Positions 59,701 to 64,000 of a stretch of DNA of 64,000 nucleotides are shown here, one piece after another. The notes under the pieces are model-generated. The model had not been told where the DNA came from. It saw only the letters and a list, made by a program, of their open reading frames with translations, and did not search any database. A program made the position numbers and the translations under genes. The DNA comes from Aulostomus chinensis (taxonomy: Eukaryota > Chordata > Actinopteri > Syngnathiformes > Aulostomidae). The stretch lies in assembly GCA_037954235.1 (NCBI GenBank), contig JBBMOA010000006.1, forward strand, positions 29,989,041 through 30,053,040, in the 5' to 3' direction. How positions within the stretch are numbered: position 1 is the first letter of the stretch; each line of letters starts with the position of its first letter.

Positions 59701-60008
59701 CGTCATTTACAAGCACATTACAAACATCCCTGAGGAACTTTCAGTCATCGCTGCTTCACCCAGACAGGCCCGCCGAGCAGCAGCCAGCAGTCAGAGCGGC
59801 GGTGCGCAACATCAAGCACCAGTTTGTTCGCGGCTCTTTCCTGGTCTGGTTCATTACAAGACACAATTAGCAAGAAGCATCCAAACCTCTGGGGTAAACA
59901 CCGGGGTCCATGAAGGTGGCCATGCTGAAGTTGGCCAACACGAAGAGGAAGACCAGGCCATTGTAGAGAGGCACAGCGGGGGAGATCACCTTGGTCAGCC
60001 AGGGGCAC
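49876..60008 (-). CDS. zdhhc8: ZDHHC8 palmitoyltransferase, 5' end beyond the window
   Basis: Ten coding exons in transcript order: 60008-59887, 57909-57752, 57220-57048, 56940-56838, 56652-56561, 55170-55038, 53928-53823, 51730-51624, 51536-50482, 50008-49876. They give about 726 residues in frame. The human N-terminal exon (about 36 aa, with the first membrane segment) is not found up to 64000, so it must lie further right. ZDHHC8 adds palmitate to cysteines of membrane and synaptic proteins. Seen are TM2 (YNGLVFLFVLANFSMATFM), the Cys-rich domain (WCATCHFYRPPRCSHCSVCD), the catalytic DFDHHCPWVNNCIGRRNYR, TM3 (YFFLFLLSLSIHMVGVFTF) and TM4 (VVMCIAGLFFIPVMGLTGF). A long Ser/Pro-rich tail carries NRNGSLSYDSLLNPS and PSPVRYDNLSQTIMASIQER. 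The C-terminus GGTTYEISV is a PDZ-type ligand. ZDHHC5 is the close paralogue; synteny favours ZDHHC8. Confidence 0.94.
51984..52182. mobile_element. Short hAT-like element, no clear target duplication
   Basis: Begins CAGGGGTGCCCACA and ends TTTGGGCAGCCTTG, an imperfect inverted pair resembling hAT ends of the CAGGGGTG type. It is about 199 bp with no coding capacity. The flanking 8-mers do not match, so the insertion is either old or mis-bounded. It lies in the zdhhc8 intron between the exons at 51624-51730 and 53823-53928. Confidence 0.45.
52812..53350. repeat. Long alternating (TA/TG/CA)n microsatellite
   Basis: About 540 bp of almost unbroken purine-pyrimidine alternation (tata, cacac, tgtg), with 60- to 70-bp higher-order repeats ('tatatttgtatgtg' recurs four times). 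It opens Tyr/Ile/Thr/His-rich frames in all registers; these are artefacts. It lies in a zdhhc8 intron. Confidence 0.95.
53770..53784. repeat. Poly-G run 38 bp past a zdhhc8 splice donor
   Basis: Fifteen G, read as C on the zdhhc8 transcript, downstream of the exon 53823-53928. Confidence 0.9.
53944..53961. repeat. Poly-G run just upstream of a zdhhc8 acceptor
   Basis: Eighteen G, read as C on the zdhhc8 transcript, 15 bp before the acceptor of exon 53823-53928. It forms most of the polypyrimidine tract. Confidence 0.9.
54683..54930 (-). repeat. Interspersed fish repeat, longer copy
   Basis: On the minus strand it reads GGGCGGCACGGTGGTGCAG, then CATGTTCTCCCTGTTCCTGC, CACAGTCCAAAGACATC, CTCTAAATTGACC, GGACTGGTGACCTGTCC and GGGATAGGCTCCA. 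This is the same family as 2961-3100 and more complete at the 3' side. The block between the head and 'catgttctccc' is shortened. Confidence 0.8.
55806..55862. repeat. 11-bp tandem repeat (CAGTTATTGAT)n
   Basis: About five near-identical copies of CAGTTATTGAT, with T-to-A or G-to-A variants, in the zdhhc8 intron between exons 55038-55170 and 56561-56652. Confidence 0.8.
56037..56083. repeat. (TG)n microsatellite
   Basis: About 23 TG units in a zdhhc8 intron. Confidence 0.9.
56393..56427. repeat. (CA)n microsatellite
   Basis: About 17 CA units following a short 'gcgcgc'. Confidence 0.85.
56699..56744. repeat. (CA)n microsatellite
   Basis: About 23 CA units in the 185-bp zdhhc8 intron between exons 56561-56652 and 56838-56940. 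Confidence 0.9.
57221..57751 (-). other. zdhhc8 intron splitting the DHHC domain
   Basis: 531 bp between the exon coding the Cys-rich half and the exon starting DFDHHCPW. It holds a short 'accagtaccagtacc' duplication near 57640 and nothing else recognisable. Confidence 0.6.
57911..57942. repeat. (TG)n plus poly-G forming a zdhhc8 splice acceptor
   Basis: On the transcript strand a run of about 14 C is followed by nine CA units that end as the acceptor itself (..cacacag|CGGATGAAGAC). The splice site dinucleotide is the last unit of the microsatellite. Confidence 0.9.
58426..58675. repeat. Perfect inverted repeat, 116-bp arms, 18-bp spacer
   Basis: 58426-58541 and 58560-58675 are exact reverse complements by my reading, separated by 18 bp (58542-58559). 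The symmetry stops at 58425/58676. No target duplication is visible, and the arms hold no open frame or recognisable element. It lies in the zdhhc8 intron 57910-59886, so the pre-mRNA could fold into a perfect double-stranded hairpin. Confidence 0.92.
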
Positions 60009-60104
60009 CTGGAGACGGAGGAAGGCGCAGAGGTCAGAATCTTTCTGTTGCCGTCAGTCTGGAGACCAGAGCAGGCATCATCACTGGTAACATGCTTATA
60101 CAGG

Positions 60105-60108
<4 letters not shown>

Positions 60109-60138
<30 letters not shown>
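60109..60138. repeat. (TG)n microsatellite
   Basis: About 15 TG units. Confidence 0.85.
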
Positions 60139-60140
<2 letters not shown>

Positions 60141-61104
60141 CTCAGTGGCCACAGGAGACTAAATAATAAGCAGCAAGCTTGAGTCAGCGTTCCAAAGAGG
60201 AACAACTGAGAGTTACAGTGAAATCGATCCACCAGGAGCTGATCGCTGCTTGAGGAAACACACAACACTCCTCCTGAATATTTCCCATAAACCTGTCTTA
60301 CAGGATATCAGGGGCTTCATTTGTACTTGGCAGGCTGCTAAGTTTCAAATAAAAATCACTAAATAATAATTAAAAAATACTAAGTTCTTTCAGTCCAGAG
60401 TCTGACTGACACAGTAGAACCTGCTGTCTGCTGCCGCCATCACATTCTTTCTCTTTAAATAATGAACAGTGACATTTAATTACTGTTAACGTGACACTGC
60501 AACCCAACTCCACCCAACAACATGAGCTATAGTTGGTTGAAGAAAGAAAATTTAATCAAAAAGAAATTCACATTCTCGACGAGGCCTTTCTGATTAACGG
60601 TTCACAACACCGATCAGAGCTAGCTCACAGCATGCTGGGAAATATCATGGCGCTGAGACGCCTGAGCCCCAACGGCAATCGTGTGTGTGAAGCACCATCG
60701 TTCAGATCTGCTACCATACTGCTATTTCTTGAGATGTGAAGCAGCCGGAAAGGCGGCGTGTGAGCGCCTGTAACCCTGCAGGTCCCCGAGTTTACGAATG
60801 AAGGCGGTGTCTTGTAAGAGAGCGATGCCTCCACCAGCCTCCGCTTCAGACTCACATTTAATATGCATTCAGCTCTGTGAGGGATCGCCTGGCCTTTACC
60901 CTGCCCCCCATCACCGTCATCTCTCAGCCCTTAGTGGTTAACCTCATCCACGCCTGCTGAAAATGTAGCGTCACCATATTGAAGAGATTTATCATAAGCA
61001 TATCACACACCCATTAGAGGCATTTTAGCTGTGTTAGCACTGCTAATGATGTCCTGATGTTCCATCTAGAGACTCCTCTTGATAGTGAGGGCTAGCATGC
61101 TAGC

Positions 61105-61116
61105 AAACACACATGC

Positions 61117-61168
<52 letters not shown>
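61105..61168. repeat. (CA)n microsatellite
   Basis: About 25 pure CA units, preceded by imperfect ones ('acacatgcacacgcac'). Confidence 0.9.
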
Positions 61169-61170
<2 letters not shown>

Positions 61171-62636
61171 AGGCTGCACTCTTCCATACAGGAGGAAAAA
61201 AGCTCACACACTACATGAAGATGACCTCTCTCTCGCTGGTGACTGTCAGTTGCACGAGTCAAACAAAAGTCAATGTGAGCGAGAGAGGGTCGGCCATCTT
61301 AAGACGGCTACTTCCTGCTTTGTCACATGGTCAAAACACAAGGAATCGATTATGATCAGCAAGCAGTTTTCAAATCAAGATCAAAATCACCATTCTCGTG
61401 TCTTTATTAACTTTAAAACAGAAAACACTGAAATGATGTTGATCAGTTTGTTTCCATGGGAACAAACACAGACCGCAGGATCACCACATGACCACCTGTG
61501 TCTTTGTTTGTGAAGCATAATAAAGACTTTGTAAGACAGAGATAAAATGACTTTAATTCCCAGCTGGAGTTTGTCCCAGCAGGAACCTCCAGTTCCATGG
61601 AGGATGGTCACATGAATCACTTCTCCTCCCTCGCTGCTCTTCGGTTCTGCTCCGGCCCGGCCGTGAACTGCACCCACTCACAGGAACAGTTTTACAAGAT
61701 AACGTCTTCTCGGCGTGCTTCGGAGGAACTGCCCTTCACACAGAGGCCACGCAGCGGGGACTGTGTCATCACCTCTGGAAGCAAGTACACGACGCAAATG
61801 CTTAAAAAATGGAAACCAAAAAAAGAAGCAAAAGCATTCACACGTTCTTGGCTGTCAGTGTTTCTGTGACAGTTGAGCTGGAGACACGGAGGAGGACGAG
61901 ACAGAGATCCGCCTGGCTCGGGCGCCTGGCTCAGACGGCGTGGGAGGCAAATGTGCCTGAGAGTAAACCTGATTACAGCGGTGGCTGGTTAATTGTGCTG
62001 CAGTCACACACAACCACAGAGCTTTTATCAACACCGTCTACTGGCCACTTTCACTGCTCGTGTAACCATGAAGCTTCTAACGGGCAAAAACAGCCACAAA
62101 TTTGACAAAAAGTTTACAGTAGAAAGTTCTGCTGCCTAAATGCTAAGAGCTGCAAGTCCAGGCAGAGACAGAAAAGCCTGGTGAATACAATGCCTGCACA
62201 GAGGAGATGGAGAGGTAACGGAGCAGGCACAATCAGCCTTCGACCCGGCCAGCACACCGTCACCACAGGAGGAGGAACAAAAGGAAGTTCCATTTGGTCT
62301 CCTGGTTTAGACGAGGATAGGAGGAACGACAGAAAGGAGGGATTATAGGGGCGTAATCCACAGCGTTCTCCTCAGGCTGGAGTGACACAACGTCTCCTCG
62401 CCAGATCGATACTGGGAGCAACGGATACCACTTCCATTTAAATACGAATCCCACATTTAAAGTGATGCCGCGGGATGAGACGACGGGATTAAGTTTGGAT
62501 GTGTGACTCAAGACTTGTTCAGGGAAGCTTCTGGTACATTTGGCTTCTATCAGTAACTACCAAGTTAAATTAAAGAACCTCTATCTCTTGTATTATTATT
62601 GTTACCCTTTCTACAAATAGTAAGTTGGATCATGGA

Positions 62637-62661
62637 TGTGTGTGTGTGTGTGTGTGTGTGT
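62637..62661. repeat. (TG)n microsatellite
   Basis: About 12 TG units. Confidence 0.85.
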
Positions 62662-63588
62662 TATTGTTTAAATACAGTATTAAAAAAAAGATGTTAATGC
62701 TCACTGTATTCCATTCTCCCTGTCAGATGCATAAATCCATTGACAAAACCACAAAGCAACAGTTCAGCGAGTGTTAACGTGAATTTAAATGCAATATGTC
62801 AAAGACTGCAGTTGTAATATTTCATGTGATTCGAGCAAGCACACACAAGTTCAAAACTTCATACCAATTACAACAAATTAGGCTTTTTACCGTCATACTG
62901 TATATTAAATATAGTCATTAATGGGTGAAGGTGTTTTACTCTCATTCAGCTCATCATTTTGCTTTCACAGTCCATGGGTCTCTGGTTTGGCTGGACTCTC
63001 CCTCCAGCCGAGCAGGGAGCTAACGGACACTTAGCAGCTGGAGACGTGGAGATTTATCTGAGGAGTAGATGAGCTAAACTAAACGGCCAGTGAAGTCAAA
63101 TATCAACTCCTGATAAAAGCTAACGTTTGCTAACAGGTTTTCCATGACAGCTTTAAGCAAACAGATGGAGCCGTGAGGAGCTGATGGGTCTATTCTGGCC
63201 GGAGCTCACGCAGCCTCACCGGCTCATGGTTATTCTCCTGTGGGCCAAAGAAGCAATTAAAGCCATTTTTGCACGAGGCTCCATGATTTATGAGAAACCT
63301 CAACAGCATGAACCATCAGGACAAAACGTGAGGTCTCTGTTTCAGCCTCACCAAGGAACTGAATCAGAAACGACACCAGTAACACGACACTGCCAGTCCC
63401 CTGGGACCACTTAAAGTACCCAGACCCTGAGGAGAACGCCACCCCATTGATTAGTTCATTACGGCTGAACCCAGGGAGTCGCACATGGGAGGCCTGCCCT
63501 CCTGAAGCTGCTGCTGTGTCATTTCACTGTCCGCTAAGTGGATTTTATTCTATTAAATAGTTGGAACTGTTCCATGTGACGAAAATGA

Positions 63589-63620
63589 GTGTGTGTGTGT
63601 GTGTGTGTGTGGGGGGGGGT
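63589..63620. repeat. (TG)n then poly-G
   Basis: About 11 TG units followed by nine G. Confidence 0.85.
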
Positions 63621-64000
63621 GTCTTATTATGGAACTGTAGCGTTAATCTAGGCGCTACGTCAGGAGCAGCCCGTCTTTACCTGGAACCCTGCTGGGTGTC
63701 TTCCACATTCACTAGGCTCCACAAACTCTTCTTAACTCTTTGTAGGATCATGAAAGGTAGCATTACTCCCCCGAGAACCTCCAACCCATCACCGAGGCTC
63801 CGCGTGCTCCGACACCGAGTTTAGTATTCCACACAGAGACATGCACAGCAGCACAAGGCTCGTCACTGGAGACGCTGCCGACGTTTGCCGGAGGGTCAGG
63901 CCCGAATGCACAGATAGACAGAATATCACACGCACACACACACACACAACCTGCACAACTCCACATATTTCAAAGCTGTAGTAACAAATGTACTGTTAAT

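Larger units (their letters stand above)
60009..64000 (-). other. zdhhc8 first intron (right end of window)
   Basis: Nothing resembling the expected N-terminal exon (KPxKYIPV-type start plus first membrane helix) appears on the minus strand, so this is read as the 3' part of intron 1. It holds the TG/CA microsatellites listed separately and no other recognised gene. Confidence 0.6.

Overview
The window is vertebrate nuclear DNA, most likely from a ray-finned (teleost) fish. It holds split genes with GT-AG introns, many (CA)n microsatellites, a short Harbinger-like element and two copies of an interspersed repeat common in fish. Five protein-coding genes could be assembled exon by exon, and every junction keeps the reading frame. 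They are the orthologues of human 22q11.2 genes, in the same order: tango2 (+), dgcr8 (+), trmt2a (-), ranbp1 (+) and zdhhc8 (-, its first coding exon lies beyond the right edge).

Layout. 1-7.4 kb has no recognisable coding exon: simple repeats, a CpG-rich stretch at about 6.05-6.6 kb, and the tango2 promoter near 7.4-7.6 kb. 8.9-24.3 kb is tango2 (8 coding exons, 275 aa). 26.6-37.0 kb is dgcr8 (13 coding exons, 771 aa). 37.0-42.1 kb is trmt2a on the minus strand (11 coding exons, 606 aa), tail-to-tail with dgcr8. 42.1-42.65 kb is a shared, divergent promoter region (the 'Htf9' arrangement of mammals). 42.65-47.15 kb is ranbp1 (6 coding exons, 215 aa). 47.25 kb to the right edge is zdhhc8 on the minus strand (10 coding exons seen, ending in a PDZ-ligand-like EISV tail), tail-to-tail with ranbp1.

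The most interesting signals are two RNA hairpins inside the dgcr8 mRNA. One, in the 5'UTR (27093-27178), is a 37-position stem with a 12-nt loop and matches the mir-3618 locus. The other, just inside the ORF (27397-27461), matches mir-1306. In mammals these are the hairpins through which Drosha/DGCR8 cuts DGCR8 mRNA and so limits its own level. Finding both here, with near-identical mature segments, suggests the feedback circuit is older than the fish-tetrapod split. Other notable structures are a perfect 116-bp inverted repeat in a zdhhc8 intron, a 387-bp element with a TTA target duplication and an internal palindrome, and zdhhc8 splice sites built into microsatellites.

Functionally the genes are a mixed neighbourhood (haem/lipid-linked TANGO2, microRNA processing, tRNA methylation, Ran transport, protein palmitoylation). 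Their linkage is ancestral synteny, not an operon. Assignments rest on sequence recognition by eye; no database search was run.
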